A stretch of 64,000 nucleotides of DNA from Desulfomonile tiedjei DSM 6799 (GCF_000266945.1 NC_018025.1:3221001-3285000), one strand, 5' to 3'. Shown: positions 53,649 to 63,356, numbered from the stretch's first letter. The notes: generated by a model from the letters alone, not told the origin. Program-made: numbers and translations.

Positions 53649-54077
53649 ATGTCGAAAGATAAGCACCGTAAGCTGAGAAACGAGGACCCTATCGCCTTTG
53701 CTCGAGAAGTGGTCGGAGGCGATCCTTTCGCAAAGCTCCTCGGAATTTCCATTGATGAAGTGAGAGATTCTTACGCGCGAGTGAGTCTGACGATTCAAGA
53801 GTCTTACTGCAATGCAGAGGATCGCACTCATGGAGCCGTCCTTTTTGCGCTCGCAGATCAGGCCTTTGCTGTGGCGGCTAATGCACGAGGCATTAAATCA
53901 TTCGCATTGGAGATCAAAATCAACTATTTTCAGGCAACTGTCGTTGGGGATTGTGTGAGTGCCGAGGCCACACCCATTGATATCCGAAACCGGGTAAGTC
54001 TTTGGAATGTGGATCTCACCAATCAGAACGGCGATAAAGTTGCATCGGCCCAGGGCATGGCCTATCATTTCGTTTGA
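53649..54077 (+). CDS. PaaI-family hotdog thioesterase
   Basis: The 142-residue single hotdog domain shows DPFAKLLGISIDEV and the catalytic-loop region NAEDRTHGAVLFALADQAFA (Asn, His-Gly, Asp) of PaaI-type acyl-CoA thioesterases, such as phenylacetyl-CoA thioesterase. It sits between the exported amidotransferase and the NtrC-type regulator, nine bases before the latter. Confidence 0.88.
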   Translation: MSKDKHRKLRNEDPIAFAREVVGGDPFAKLLGISIDEVRDSYARVSLTIQESYCNAEDRTHGAVLFALADQAFAVAANARGIKSFALEIKINYFQATVVGDCVSAEATPIDIRNRVSLWNVDLTNQNGDKVASAQGMAYHFV

Positions 54078-54086
54078 GAGCTTTTC

Positions 54087-55538
54087 ATGATTCAGCCTTC
54101 CGGCACAGGCCACGTGCTTGTCATTGAAGACGATCCCTTCAACGGGCCGTTTACGCAACAACTGCTCGTTTCCGCCGGTTTTGAGGCGTATCTCGTCGGA
54201 TCGGCAGAGGAGGGGATAGAGTTCCTCGACCGCTCCGGGGATAACTGCCCTGACATGATACTCCTGGATGTAAACCTTCCTGGAATGGATGGACTTGAAA
54301 CCGTAACGAAACTCAAAGCACACCCTGAATATCAGTACATACCGGTGATCATCTTCACGGTTCACGATACCCTGGATTACAAGATTCAGGGGTTAAACAG
54401 TGGTGGTGACGATTACCTCATTAAGCCGTACGAACCCGATGAGCTTATTGCCCGGGTGAATGCCATGCTCCGCATACGGCGGCTCTATTGCAGTCTGCGG
54501 GACGAGCGGCAAACGAATCGTCGTCTCTCCGAGACAATGGACGCGAACCAGCGTCTCAGCCATCTGCTGGGGCATTCGCCGCGCATGAAAAGCATAGCCG
54601 AGCTCATTCAGGATATTTCCACCAGCGATTCTCATGTACTCATTCAAGGTGAATCAGGAACAGGTAAGGAAGTTATCGCTCGTGCGATTCACGAAGAAAG
54701 TCTCCGAAAAAAAGGGCCCTTTATCGTAATAAACTGCGCTGCATATCCTGAAACATTGCTTCATTCAGAACTTTTCGGGCACGAGAAGGGTTCATTCACC
54801 GGCGCTATTCGTCGAAAACAGGGGCGCTTCGAGCAAGCGGACGGAGGTACCATTTTCCTGGACGAAATTGGAGAAGTGAGTCTTCCCACACAGGTAATTC
54901 TTCTTCGCGTGATTCAGGAGCGTCAGTTCGAGCGTGTTGGTGGGGAGGAAACCCTCTCTACGAATGCAAGAATCATCGCAGCCACAAACCGGAATCTTAA
55001 ACAGGCAATGACGGAAGGCATCTTCCGTGAGGACCTGTACTGGCGGCTCAATGTGATTTCCATAGGAGTGCCGCCCCTCAGGGAGAGGAAAGAAGATATT
55101 CCGCAACTGGTTACAAACTTCCTGGATCGCTACAACGTCCGGCTGGGAAAAAACGTCAGGAGCTTTTCTCAGGAAGCGATGGACATAGTGTTTCGCCACA
55201 ACTGGCCGGGAAACGTGCGTGAGCTGGAAAATGTGGTCGAAAGATCAATGGTCCTTGCCAAGACCGATATCATCGTTCCCGGAGATCTCCCTGCCGAATT
55301 ACGCGGACAGGACAACCCGGCAATCCCTGCCCATGTTCAGGCGGATCTGGATAGCGTAGAACGCGACTATATCAAATCGATTCTCGAAAAGTGCAATTGG
55401 AACAAGTACAAGGCCGCCAAGATTATGGGAATCAGTCGCAGCACTTTATACAGCAAGATTCGGAAGCATGATCTTGACCTCGGTGCGTCTGAAACTGGAG
55501 ACAAGACGCCTGGTTCATTGAGATCGAGCAGAGCATAA
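54087..55538 (+). CDS. Sigma-54-dependent response regulator (NtrC family)
   Basis: Domains: receiver (residues 9-125; acidic pair EDD, phospho-acceptor in ILLDVNLPGMDG, Lys in LIKPYEPDE), AAA+ activator (Walker A GESGTGKE, the sigma-54 loop GSFTGA, Walker B GGTIFLDEIGE, arginine-finger region FREDLYWRL) and a Fis-type HTH (NKYKAAKIMGISRSTLYSKIRK). The loop has Ser in place of the usual Ala of GAFTGA, a tolerated variant in some activators. No histidine kinase gene is adjacent. Confidence 0.96.
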   Translation: MIQPSGTGHVLVIEDDPFNGPFTQQLLVSAGFEAYLVGSAEEGIEFLDRSGDNCPDMILLDVNLPGMDGLETVTKLKAHPEYQYIPVIIFTVHDTLDYKIQGLNSGGDDYLIKPYEPDELIARVNAMLRIRRLYCSLRDERQTNRRLSETMDANQRLSHLLGHSPRMKSIAELIQDISTSDSHVLIQGESGTGKEVIARAIHEESLRKKGPFIVINCAAYPETLLHSELFGHEKGSFTGAIRRKQGRFEQADGGTIFLDEIGEVSLPTQVILLRVIQERQFERVGGEETLSTNARIIAATNRNLKQAMTEGIFREDLYWRLNVISIGVPPLRERKEDIPQLVTNFLDRYNVRLGKNVRSFSQEAMDIVFRHNWPGNVRELENVVERSMVLAKTDIIVPGDLPAELRGQDNPAIPAHVQADLDSVERDYIKSILEKCNWNKYKAAKIMGISRSTLYSKIRKHDLDLGASETGDKTPGSLRSSRA

Positions 55539-55571
55539 AGAATAATAGCGAAAGATTGGGGGTAATTAGCA

Positions 55572-55766
55572 TTGGATTTTGCGTCATGCAGCAGTTGCTG
55601 CAAAAAGATTTCCGAAAACGAAGTCTACACCTGGGAAGGTAAGCGTATGTGTGAATATTGTGCTATGCAAGCTGGTTTATATCCTTTGGGGCATACCGGT
55701 GCACGCAGAGACAAAATCTCCGAAAAAGGAAGATGTCTCACTGTGCCGAAACCTGATGAGAACTAA
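55572..55766 (+). CDS. Small zinc-ribbon/LIM-like protein
   Basis: The 64-residue protein has a CSSCCKKISENEVYTWEGKR...CEYC zinc-binding pattern: a CxxC pair near the start and another after the WEGK turn. It resembles small orphan zinc-finger proteins of anaerobes. The TTG start is preceded by GGGGG nine bases upstream. It follows the regulator gene by 33 bp and may be co-transcribed. Confidence 0.65.
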   Translation: MDFASCSSCCKKISENEVYTWEGKRMCEYCAMQAGLYPLGHTGARRDKISEKGRCLTVPKPDEN

Positions 55767-55789
55767 TTGCCCATACTTGAGGAGCCTCA

Positions 55790-56305
55790 TTACAGCTTAT
55801 CTCGAAAATTCAGCTCGAACTTCTGTTCGGTAATGTGCGATCCCCACTGGTCCACTTCGGATTCTTCCGTCAATCGAAATCCGGCTTCTTCGTAAAGCTT
55901 TCGAGCTGCCTCGAGTCCTCGGAACGTCCATAGAAATACCTTCTCGTATCCAGCGTTTCTGCAGAATTGGATTGCAGCACCTATGAGTTCCCGACCGATC
56001 CCTCTCCCCTGGAATTCGGGTTCGATGATGAACCATCGCAAACGAGCCCCTTCCGTGCTGCCAAGAGAACCGTCAATTGCAATGGAACCGGCGAAACTTC
56101 CTTGGCAAAAAGCGGTCCAGAATCCGTCTCTGTCAGGAACAAAATCGGTCAAGAATAGCGAAAGCTCGCGTCCCACCTGGGTCTCGAAGGTAATATCGAA
56201 TCCCCAGTGTTCGTGGTAATACACCGCGTGAAGCTCGGTAATTTTGCCGATTGCTCCCGGGAAATAGCCGTTCAACTGTAATTGTCGTGTTGTCTGAGGT
56301 TGCAT
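55790..56305 (-). CDS. GNAT-family N-acetyltransferase
   Basis: The 171-residue acetyl-CoA-dependent transferase has WFIIEPEFQGRGIGRELI (motif A, the Q/R-x-x-G-x-G/A pyrophosphate loop) and a C-terminal motif B region (LWTFRGLEAARKLYEEAGF). The N-terminal HAVYYHEHWGF segment resembles MarR-linked acetyltransferases. The acceptor is unknown. It lies 10 bp downstream of the SYLF gene. Confidence 0.88.
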   Translation of the reverse strand: MQPQTTRQLQLNGYFPGAIGKITELHAVYYHEHWGFDITFETQVGRELSLFLTDFVPDRDGFWTAFCQGSFAGSIAIDGSLGSTEGARLRWFIIEPEFQGRGIGRELIGAAIQFCRNAGYEKVFLWTFRGLEAARKLYEEAGFRLTEESEVDQWGSHITEQKFELNFRDKL

Positions 56306-56315
56306 AATAGCCTCG

Positions 56316-57005
56316 CTATGAAGCGTTCTTGTTCAAGAAACGGATGAGCTCCGACGCAGCAGGAGAAACCGTGCCCTTGCCTCTGAAGAAAATATCTATT
56401 ACAGAAACATCCGATCCATAATACGCTTCATTGGATTCCCAATCCGACTCTATCACGCTCCCCTTGATGGATACTCCGGCGAAAAGGCCTTTTGCCCTCG
56501 AATAGGACAGTATCCCGGCAGAAAAGTCCACGTCGGTACCGGCTGACGCATCTCTGCCAACCGGTCCTGCCGCAATGGAAGCGTCTGCTCCTATGGTGAT
56601 CTTATCCTTGAAGAGACTTTTGAGACTGATATCATTCATGATGAGCAGGATCAAATCCGTCGATTGCACTCCGATCTGCCAGCCGAAGCTTCCTCCGATC
56701 AACCTGATGAATGCAGGAGGTCCCCATTTTCCTGTACTTGGATCTTTCCGGAGAACTACCCCTCTTCCGTAATGCCCGCCAATTCCCAGGCCGGCTTTAA
56801 TGAGCGAAGGGAACACGATTATGCCACGGCTTCGTTTCAGTAAGTCAACAGGAATGCCTGCATCAGGAGCAGTTACGGTCTCTTTGAGGACTTGTGTTGC
56901 ACTGGACAGACGTTCTTCCAATTCCATGGGAGGCAGACACAAAGCCAGGTTCGGAAACAAACTCACCGCTCCCAGGAGAATGACCGCCAACGCGCTCTTT
57001 CGCAT
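56316..57005 (-). CDS. SYLF/Ysc84-type lipid-binding protein, exported
   Basis: A signal peptide (RKSALAVILLGAVSLFPNLALC) precedes a Ysc84/SYLF domain: GIIVFPSLIKAGLGIGGHYGRG, FIRLIGGSFGWQIGVQSTDLILLIM, AGPVGRDASAGTD and GLFAGVSIKGS. In bacteria these are periplasmic or outer-membrane-linked proteins of uncertain role. ATG at 57005 has GGAGG six bases upstream. Confidence 0.88.
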   Translation of the reverse strand: MRKSALAVILLGAVSLFPNLALCLPPMELEERLSSATQVLKETVTAPDAGIPVDLLKRSRGIIVFPSLIKAGLGIGGHYGRGVVLRKDPSTGKWGPPAFIRLIGGSFGWQIGVQSTDLILLIMNDISLKSLFKDKITIGADASIAAGPVGRDASAGTDVDFSAGILSYSRAKGLFAGVSIKGSVIESDWESNEAYYGSDVSVIDIFFRGKGTVSPAASELIRFLNKNAS

Positions 57006-57426
57006 AATTAACCTCCGGCCGATCCGGCAAAATGAGTTATACATTCGATATTCGTGTACGGCAAGCCGGAGTGCTCATAAGCTCTATGACAAGAGCCGGA
57101 AAATCTAACTCGGAGCGGATTCCGAACAGCATTCTTGAGCCGAATTGTCGAGTTAGCTTCAAGCCTTATCGTCCTTACAGATCATTTACAGTTACGCTGA
57201 GATTGTCTGTCGGAGCTACCTTATTGGTAATTCGTCTTTGAAAAGATAAGGAATTCTTTTCTCTTGCGAGAAGAATTCTGGTAAATTGACGCCAAAAGCC
57301 GCGAGCGATGCCGGGAGTCAGGAACTGCTTGGCGGCTCTTGCAACAAAGGGCCTCACTAGAACAGCTATGTTTTTCGGATAATGCGGGGGAGGCAATCAG
57401 GATCACAACAGTCAGAGGAGGTTTTC
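57006..57426. other. Divergent intergenic region before the TRAP genes
   Basis: A 421-bp gap that should hold the promoters of the SYLF and TRAP units. I see an 8-bp inverted repeat (57105-57112 with 57149-57156) and short AT-rich stretches, but no convincing -35/-10 pair or gene. Confidence 0.4.
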
Positions 57427-58410
57427 ATGAGAAAAGGATTCCTGGGATTTACTTTGGCCGTGCTTTCCGTGGTGCTCGTTTGTTCCGTGGGATTTGCTCA
57501 ATCTAAGGCAGACTGGCCGAAATCCGTGACCGTTGGAGCGGCACCCGTTGGAGGCACGTACTTCATCTGGGCCGGAGGATTCACAAAACTGCTCAATGAC
57601 AAAATGGGAATTCCCGGCAATGTGGAATCAACCGGCGGACCGGTGCACAATGTGCAATTGATTGAAGGTAAGAAGCTCGACTTCGGAATGGTCACCAATG
57701 GTCCCGCTGCAGAAGGATGGAGTGGTGAAGGATGGGCCAAAGGTAAGAAATATCAGAATCAGCGCGCTATTTTTCCCATGTATACCACCTACTTCCAGAT
57801 GTATTCGCTCGCTAATACCGGTATCAAGAGTATCATGGATCTGAACGGCAAGAGTGTCGGTGTCGGTCCCGTAGGAGGAACCCCTGCAACATACTGGCCG
57901 AAAATTCTTGAAACGGCCGGAGTGAAGGCGAAACGCATCGTCAATGCAAGCTCCGCGGATCTCAATGCACAGCTCAAGGACGGAATGCTCGACTCCAACG
58001 GTCAATCCGTCGGTCTTCCCTGGGCAACTATCACTGAAGTTGAAACTCTGCATGAAGCAAACGTTTATGGTGTCCCTAAAGATGTCGCCGACAAGTTCAT
58101 TGCCAAACATCCCTATTTTGCCATAGGAGCTATGCCGAAAGGCACTTACAAGAGTAATAAGGACCATGATATTGACACGTTAACCCTGTGGAATTTTATG
58201 GTTGTTCACAAAGATGCTCCCGATGATTTTGTCTATGAGGTAGTCAAGAAAACCTTTGAGAATGTAGATATACTGGTCGCAGCCCATAAATCTGCAACGG
58301 AAGTGAAGCCGGAAAACGTCATTTATAGCCCCGTTCCTCTTCACCCCGGAGCTGTGAGGTATTACCAGGAGAAAGGTATCAAAATACCCGAAAACCTGCT
58401 TCCCAAATAA
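57427..58410 (+). CDS. TAXI-family TRAP transporter substrate-binding protein
   Basis: A signal peptide (RKGFLGFTLAVLSVVLVCSVGFAQ) is followed by the TAXI fold: VTVGAAPVGGTYFIWAGGF, VESTGGPVHNVQLIEGKKLDFGM, VGVGPVGGTPATYWPKIL and SADLNAQLKDGMLD. It captures a small anionic solute in the periplasm for the fused permease encoded next. ATG at 57427 has GAGGAGG five bases upstream. The ligand is unknown. Confidence 0.93.
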   Translation: MRKGFLGFTLAVLSVVLVCSVGFAQSKADWPKSVTVGAAPVGGTYFIWAGGFTKLLNDKMGIPGNVESTGGPVHNVQLIEGKKLDFGMVTNGPAAEGWSGEGWAKGKKYQNQRAIFPMYTTYFQMYSLANTGIKSIMDLNGKSVGVGPVGGTPATYWPKILETAGVKAKRIVNASSADLNAQLKDGMLDSNGQSVGLPWATITEVETLHEANVYGVPKDVADKFIAKHPYFAIGAMPKGTYKSNKDHDIDTLTLWNFMVVHKDAPDDFVYEVVKKTFENVDILVAAHKSATEVKPENVIYSPVPLHPGAVRYYQEKGIKIPENLLPK

Positions 58411-58505
58411 GGAATAGGGATTGAGTCGGCGTTTCATTGTTCGACACTGGTTTCACCGTAAAGCGAAGCAACTCGGATTTCGCTAACATTTTTCGCCGAT
58501 CGACA

Positions 58506-58570
58506 CGTGCCCAGCGGTGAAAGGACCGAGCTTGGTAACGGACCGCACTTCGCCGGCCTGGGCACGTTTT
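58506..58570 (+). terminator. Hairpin between TRAP receptor and permease genes
   Basis: CGTGCCCAG (58506-58514) pairs with CTGGGCACG (58558-58566), with further internal pairing, and TTTT follows. It may act as a leaky terminator giving more receptor than permease. Confidence 0.55.
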
Positions 58571-58637
58571 CGTTTCAACAACGTCCGATGCGCCTCCAAA
58601 AGGACGTGGGATACGAGAACAGAGAAGGGATTTGTAC

Positions 58638-60599
58638 ATGGCTGAGCAGTTTGCCCCGGTCGACATCAAAGACGTCGAGAAGAAGCTAGAGGAGATGCGC
58701 ATCCAGGACTTGGAAGTGTCCGGCGGACGACCGCTGAAAAGACCTTTCGCCATTGCAGTGGCCATTATCGGACTATTCACAAGCCTTTTTCACATCTATG
58801 TCCTGACGATTCATCCAATTGATCCTTGGTATTTTAGGACACTTCACGTTGTTCTGGGTGGAATTCTTCTTTTTTCGGTTGTTCCGGCAGTTCGCGGATG
58901 GGGCAAAGATCAACCGCACCTGGTTGATTACATTTGTATGCTGATGCTTATTGCTCCCGCGGTTTACATTTTCAGCGTCTTTGACGAATGGATTTACCGC
59001 GTCGGGGTCGTTCCGACGGAATGGGACTTCTTCTTCTCTGTTCTGTTCGTCATTGCCGTATGGGAAATGGCCAGAAGAACTGCCGGGTTGCCGCTCGCCA
59101 TACTGACTATCCTTTTCATTCTTTACGGCCACTTTGGCAACTACTTGCCCGGCCTGTTCTACCATAAAGGTTATGACTGGGACCGCGAGATGACGTATCT
59201 GTTCAGTCTGGACGGCATTCTCAGTTTGCCCATTCAGGCTTCTGCACATTACATATTTCTCTTCGTTCTTTTTGGAGCTTTTGTAGACGCATCCGGAGCC
59301 GGAAGATTCTTTGTGGATTTTGCCAGATGTATAGCCGGGCGTGCGCGAGGAGGTCCCGCAAAAGTATCTATTGTCTCCAGCGCCTTGATCGGAACAGCCT
59401 CCGGGTCATCAGTGGCGAATGTTGTGGTCGACGGTGTCTTCAATATTCCTCTCATGAAAGCTTCCGGATTTCGGGGTACCGTTGCCGGAGCTATCGAAGC
59501 AATGAACTCCAGTGGTGGCCAGATCGTTCCACCAGTCATGGGAGCCGGCGCTTTCCTTATGGCGGAAATCCTTCACATGCCCTATTCGGAAATCTGCTTG
59601 GCCGCCCTGATTCCTGCAATGCTGTACTACACATCTGCCTATTGGATGATAGACTTTTATGCCGCGCGAGCCGGATTGCGAGGCATGAACCGGGATGAAA
59701 TGCCTGTATTTCGCCAGATCATGATGGACAAGGGCTATTTACTCATTCCTCTAATTGTGCTTTTGGTTAGCCTCATGGGATTCGGCTGGTCGCCCTATCG
59801 TGCTGCTTTGCTTGGCATTATTACCCTGATCGTCGCGAGTTGGGTTCGTAAAGAGACTCGCATGGGATTTGCTTCCATTATCAAGACCCTCTCCGATGGC
59901 GCTAGGGGAGCCATAGAAATCATTGCCACTTGCGCCGCCGCCGGTATTATTGTCGGTGTTTTGACGCAAACCGGATTGGGTCAGAAATTTGCGATGATTA
60001 TTTTCAGCTATTCCCAAGGGAGTTTGCTGATCGCATTGCTCTTTACTGCGCTCGTTGCGGCGATACTGGGCATGGGAATGCCAACCACTGCAGCATATGC
60101 GATTGCGGCATCGGTTCTGGCACCGGCCCTGACTAAAGACTTTGGCATTACTCCCATTGCAGCGCATTTGTTCATCTTCTACTTTGCTTGCCTCTCGGCT
60201 TTGACGCCTCCTGTGGCTCTCGCAGCCTTCGCGGCAGCCGCGATTGCCAATGCACGCCCGTGGGACGTGGGCTGGCAGGCTATGCGCTTTGCCATTGCCG
60301 GATTCATCATCCCCTTTATGTTCATTTACGGTCCCGCAATGGTGTTAATAGGTTCAACTTTCGACATCGCAACTGCTGTAGTGACGGGTCTACTGGGTAC
60401 CACCGCTTTGGCCTCGGCTATTCAGGGATGGATGTTGACACGGGTGGAGGGCATCCAAAGAGTTGTGCTCCTTGTGGCGGCTTTAGCCCTGATCAAACCG
60501 GGATGGATAACGGATCTCGTTGGTTTCGGTCTATTGCTTATCATTTTCGTCTATCAGATGATATCGGTCAGGAAAGAACGGACTGTTACCGCAAACTAG
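58638..60599 (+). CDS. TRAP transporter fused permease (DctQM type, TAXI class)
   Basis: This 653-residue polytopic protein carries the small DctQ-like part at the N-terminus and the large DctM-like part (SSALIGTASGSSVANVVVDG, SSGGQIVPPVMGAGAFLMAE and GMGMPTTAAYAIAASVLAPAL). It uses an ion gradient, usually sodium, to import the ligand delivered by the receptor encoded upstream. ATG at 58638 has AGAAGGG in front. Confidence 0.95.
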   Translation: MAEQFAPVDIKDVEKKLEEMRIQDLEVSGGRPLKRPFAIAVAIIGLFTSLFHIYVLTIHPIDPWYFRTLHVVLGGILLFSVVPAVRGWGKDQPHLVDYICMLMLIAPAVYIFSVFDEWIYRVGVVPTEWDFFFSVLFVIAVWEMARRTAGLPLAILTILFILYGHFGNYLPGLFYHKGYDWDREMTYLFSLDGILSLPIQASAHYIFLFVLFGAFVDASGAGRFFVDFARCIAGRARGGPAKVSIVSSALIGTASGSSVANVVVDGVFNIPLMKASGFRGTVAGAIEAMNSSGGQIVPPVMGAGAFLMAEILHMPYSEICLAALIPAMLYYTSAYWMIDFYAARAGLRGMNRDEMPVFRQIMMDKGYLLIPLIVLLVSLMGFGWSPYRAALLGIITLIVASWVRKETRMGFASIIKTLSDGARGAIEIIATCAAAGIIVGVLTQTGLGQKFAMIIFSYSQGSLLIALLFTALVAAILGMGMPTTAAYAIAASVLAPALTKDFGITPIAAHLFIFYFACLSALTPPVALAAFAAAAIANARPWDVGWQAMRFAIAGFIIPFMFIYGPAMVLIGSTFDIATAVVTGLLGTTALASAIQGWMLTRVEGIQRVVLLVAALALIKPGWITDLVGFGLLLIIFVYQMISVRKERTVTAN

Positions 60600-60815
60600 G
60601 CAACAGGAGAGTGATTGGCAGAGACAGGACTGAACCGCTCTTAGGGATGATATGTCAGTTCCGCGGTATTCAAGAATTTCGTCAGAGAGCAAACTGACGC
60701 CCCCAGGGGAATCTTCTTTGAACACGGCCGATATTGCAGACTGAAAACAGAGTATGATAGTTTTTTCACTTCTCTTTTGTGCGTTGATATGGCACTCGGA
60801 ATATGGAGACAGTAG

Positions 60816-61304
60816 ATGGAAGACACGAAGATACTCGAAGGTAAGAATATTCTTGCCGTCGATGACGAACCTGACGTATTGGAAGTTATCGAAGAAGCAC
60901 TCTTCGACAGCAATTTAACCACAGCCTTGGACTTTGAAAGCGCAAGAAAGCTGATCGAGAAAGAATCTTACGATCTGGTCATACTTGACATCATGGGAGT
61001 GAACGGATTTCAATTACTCGAGTTGTGCTCGGAACGCGGATTGTCTGCAGCAATGCTTACCGCACGGGCAACGGATATTCGCAGCCTGAATCGCTCCTTG
61101 AAACTCGGCGCGGTATCATTTCTTCCCAAGGAGGAAATGGGTTCTCTCCGTGAGCTCACGGCCGAGATTCTGCATGAACTCGAACAGGGCAGATCCCATT
61201 GGCAGAAGCTGTTCCATCGTCTCGGACCGTTGTTTAAGGAGAAATTCGGCATCGTGTGGGAAGATCTCGAAAAACCGCCACGGCCGAGAATTCCCTGGGA
61301 CTGA
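60816..61304 (+). CDS. Response regulator receiver protein
   Basis: A receiver domain occupies residues 10-125: acidic pair in AVDDEPDVLE, phospho-Asp in DLVILDIMG and Lys in SFLPKEEM. A short C-terminal helix-rich tail (HWQKLFHRLGPLFKEKFG) carries no recognised output domain. The following AAA ATPase gene, 63 bp downstream, suggests a partner. Confidence 0.9.
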   Translation: MEDTKILEGKNILAVDDEPDVLEVIEEALFDSNLTTALDFESARKLIEKESYDLVILDIMGVNGFQLLELCSERGLSAAMLTARATDIRSLNRSLKLGAVSFLPKEEMGSLRELTAEILHELEQGRSHWQKLFHRLGPLFKEKFGIVWEDLEKPPRPRIPWD

Positions 61305-61367
61305 GCTTGGGCTTGCGTTCACGATCGAAAGCTAGAAAGAATTTGATTCTACGTTCAGAGGAGAACA

Positions 61368-62876
61368 ATGGCTGAGAAAGAAAACCATGGTCTGAAGTCA
61401 ATCCTCAAAGGAATGGTGGTTGCCAAGACCTCTCTTCTCTATCTCGTAACGGATGAGGATCGGCGGGTCGAAGGAGAGATCAAGGCTCTCGCGTCGGCGT
61501 TCAAACCTCCCTTGCGAACGTATGTGTGGTCCTGTACCACAGGAATTACGCTGGATGATGAAAGCGTGCTCCCCAGTCCAGCGCTCATGGACGCTCTTGA
61601 CTGGTTCATGGATATCAATGAGACAGCGTTTCTGGTACTCAATGACATCCACGTGTTCCTTAAGGATAATCCACCAGTAATAAGAAAGCTGAAGGATGTC
61701 GCAAAGAGAATCGAAAACACGTACAAGACTGTTTTTCTCATCTCCTCGGCGCTCGACATTCCCCCAGAAATCCAGAGCGACATTGTATTGGTTGATGTTC
61801 CCCTTCCCGCTCCGGAAGAAATCGAGAAAATACTGCACGGTATCATCGCAAGAGAAAAGCACCGGGACAATCTCAAAGAGGCAGTCACGGACGACATTCG
61901 GGATCTGTTCGTAAAAGCCGGAGCCGGTCTTACAAGCCAGCAGGTCCAGCAGGCATTCCGTAAGGTTCTTACCGGAAAGCGCGCCATAAACTCACAGGAT
62001 ATGGACCTCCTCTTTGAGGAGAAGCGACAGATCGTTCGGAAAAGCGGACTTCTGGAACTTTTTACCCAGCCTATGGAATTCGACCATCTCGGTGGTTTCG
62101 GCAATCTGAAGCGATGGCTCATCATGCGCCAGGACATCTTCTCCAAACGCGCCAGAGAGTATGGCCTCCACTTTCCCAAAGGCGTACTCATGATGGGCAT
62201 CAGCGGTTGTGGCAAGAGTCTCTGTGTGAAGGCAATTGCCGCGTTCTGGAAATTGCCGCTCCTGAGACTGGATATGGGCAGAGTTTACGACGGCATTCAG
62301 GGTAGCCCTGAAGAATGCTTGAGAAAAGTCATCAAGACTGCTGAGGCATCAGCTCCCTGCGTATTGTGGATAGATGAAATCGAAGCGGGAATTGCCAATG
62401 CGAGCCAAAAGAGTCTCGGTGGATCTGCATCCCGCGTTTTGGCTACCTTTCTCACGTGGATGCAGGAGAAACTGTCACCAGTATTCATCGGGGCCACCGC
62501 CAACAATATTGAGCTATTGCCGCCTGAAATACTGCGAAAAGGCCGATTCGACGAGTTATTTTACGTAGAATTGCCCGGAGATAACGAGCGGATGGAGATC
62601 ATCCGCATTCATCTAGCGAAAAGAAATGTGCCGCTCAATCTTTTTGATTTCACTCCTCTAGTAAAAGTAACGGAAGGCTTCAACGGAGCTGAAATCGAAC
62701 AAGGAGTGGTTGGGGCACTTTTCAGGGCATTCAGCGACAACAGAACCATCAACCAAAACGATCTCTATATCGCTTTGGAAAGCATCGTTCCCCTTTCCAC
62801 CACCATGAAAGAAGAGATCAAGAAGCTGGAACGCTGGGCGTTCAATCGCGCGCTGAGAGCAGGAGACTCAAAGTAA
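61368..62876 (+). CDS. Ycf46-like AAA ATPase
   Basis: The 502-residue protein has a degenerate N-terminal AAA-like half (LYLVTDEDRRVEGEIKALA; FLVLNDIHVF; lacking a Walker A) and a full C-terminal AAA module: GVLMMGISGCGKSLCVKAI (Walker A), VLWIDEIEAG (Walker B), GATANNIELLPPEILRKGRFDELF (sensor and arginine-finger region). Plastid and cyanobacterial Ycf46 share this layout. The substrate is unknown; coupling with the preceding response regulator is inferred. Confidence 0.9.
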   Translation: MAEKENHGLKSILKGMVVAKTSLLYLVTDEDRRVEGEIKALASAFKPPLRTYVWSCTTGITLDDESVLPSPALMDALDWFMDINETAFLVLNDIHVFLKDNPPVIRKLKDVAKRIENTYKTVFLISSALDIPPEIQSDIVLVDVPLPAPEEIEKILHGIIAREKHRDNLKEAVTDDIRDLFVKAGAGLTSQQVQQAFRKVLTGKRAINSQDMDLLFEEKRQIVRKSGLLELFTQPMEFDHLGGFGNLKRWLIMRQDIFSKRAREYGLHFPKGVLMMGISGCGKSLCVKAIAAFWKLPLLRLDMGRVYDGIQGSPEECLRKVIKTAEASAPCVLWIDEIEAGIANASQKSLGGSASRVLATFLTWMQEKLSPVFIGATANNIELLPPEILRKGRFDELFYVELPGDNERMEIIRIHLAKRNVPLNLFDFTPLVKVTEGFNGAEIEQGVVGALFRAFSDNRTINQNDLYIALESIVPLSTTMKEEIKKLERWAFNRALRAGDSK

Positions 62877-62888
62877 GACTTATCTGAA

Positions 62889-63356
62889 TCAGGCTGAGCT
62901 TTTCTTATTGCACACGAGCACCTTGCGGCCGTCCTTGAAGATGACCTGCATCCGTTCTGCACCCACGATATCCACAACTCTTCCAATCCCGAATACCGGA
63001 TGTTCGATGAATTCTCCGGGAGCGAACGATTCGGTAACGCGATACGTTCTGGGAGCACGGTCAGGAGACATCTCTCGCATGATTGTCTGCCATTCACCGG
63101 CTGCTCTGGCGGCCGACGTACGGACAGATGCGGCAGCTTTGTCAACACTTCGCGCGATCTTTACATGGCCGCGCTCCGTTTTTTCCGGTTTAGTGCCTTT
63201 CGGCGGATAATATTTGTGGTCCCCGCCACATGTCAGACAATGCACTCTTTGTATGTTGCTCCCCACCACAGCGATAACTCTGTGATTGAGATTCATCCTG
63301 CATCTGGTGCACCATGCCTCAACGTCATCGCCGGGACCGATAGAACCGCGGCCCAT
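62889..63356 (-). CDS. Zinc-ribbon protein with C-terminal CarD/Tudor-like domain
   Basis: The N-terminal part carries two CxxC pairs (WCTRCRMNL, HCLTCGGDHK) of a zinc ribbon. A basic, Ala-rich helical linker leads to a C-terminal domain ending FIEHPVFGIGRVVDIVGAERM and then VIFKDGRKVLVCNK, a pattern seen in CarD-like and PcrA/UvrD-tail RNA-polymerase-binding modules. ATG at 63356 is preferred over the longer frame because GGTGGAGG lies just upstream. It is downstream of the rRNA operon on the same strand. Confidence 0.72.
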   Translation of the reverse strand: MGRGSIGPGDDVEAWCTRCRMNLNHRVIAVVGSNIQRVHCLTCGGDHKYYPPKGTKPEKTERGHVKIARSVDKAAASVRTSAARAAGEWQTIMREMSPDRAPRTYRVTESFAPGEFIEHPVFGIGRVVDIVGAERMQVIFKDGRKVLVCNKKSSA

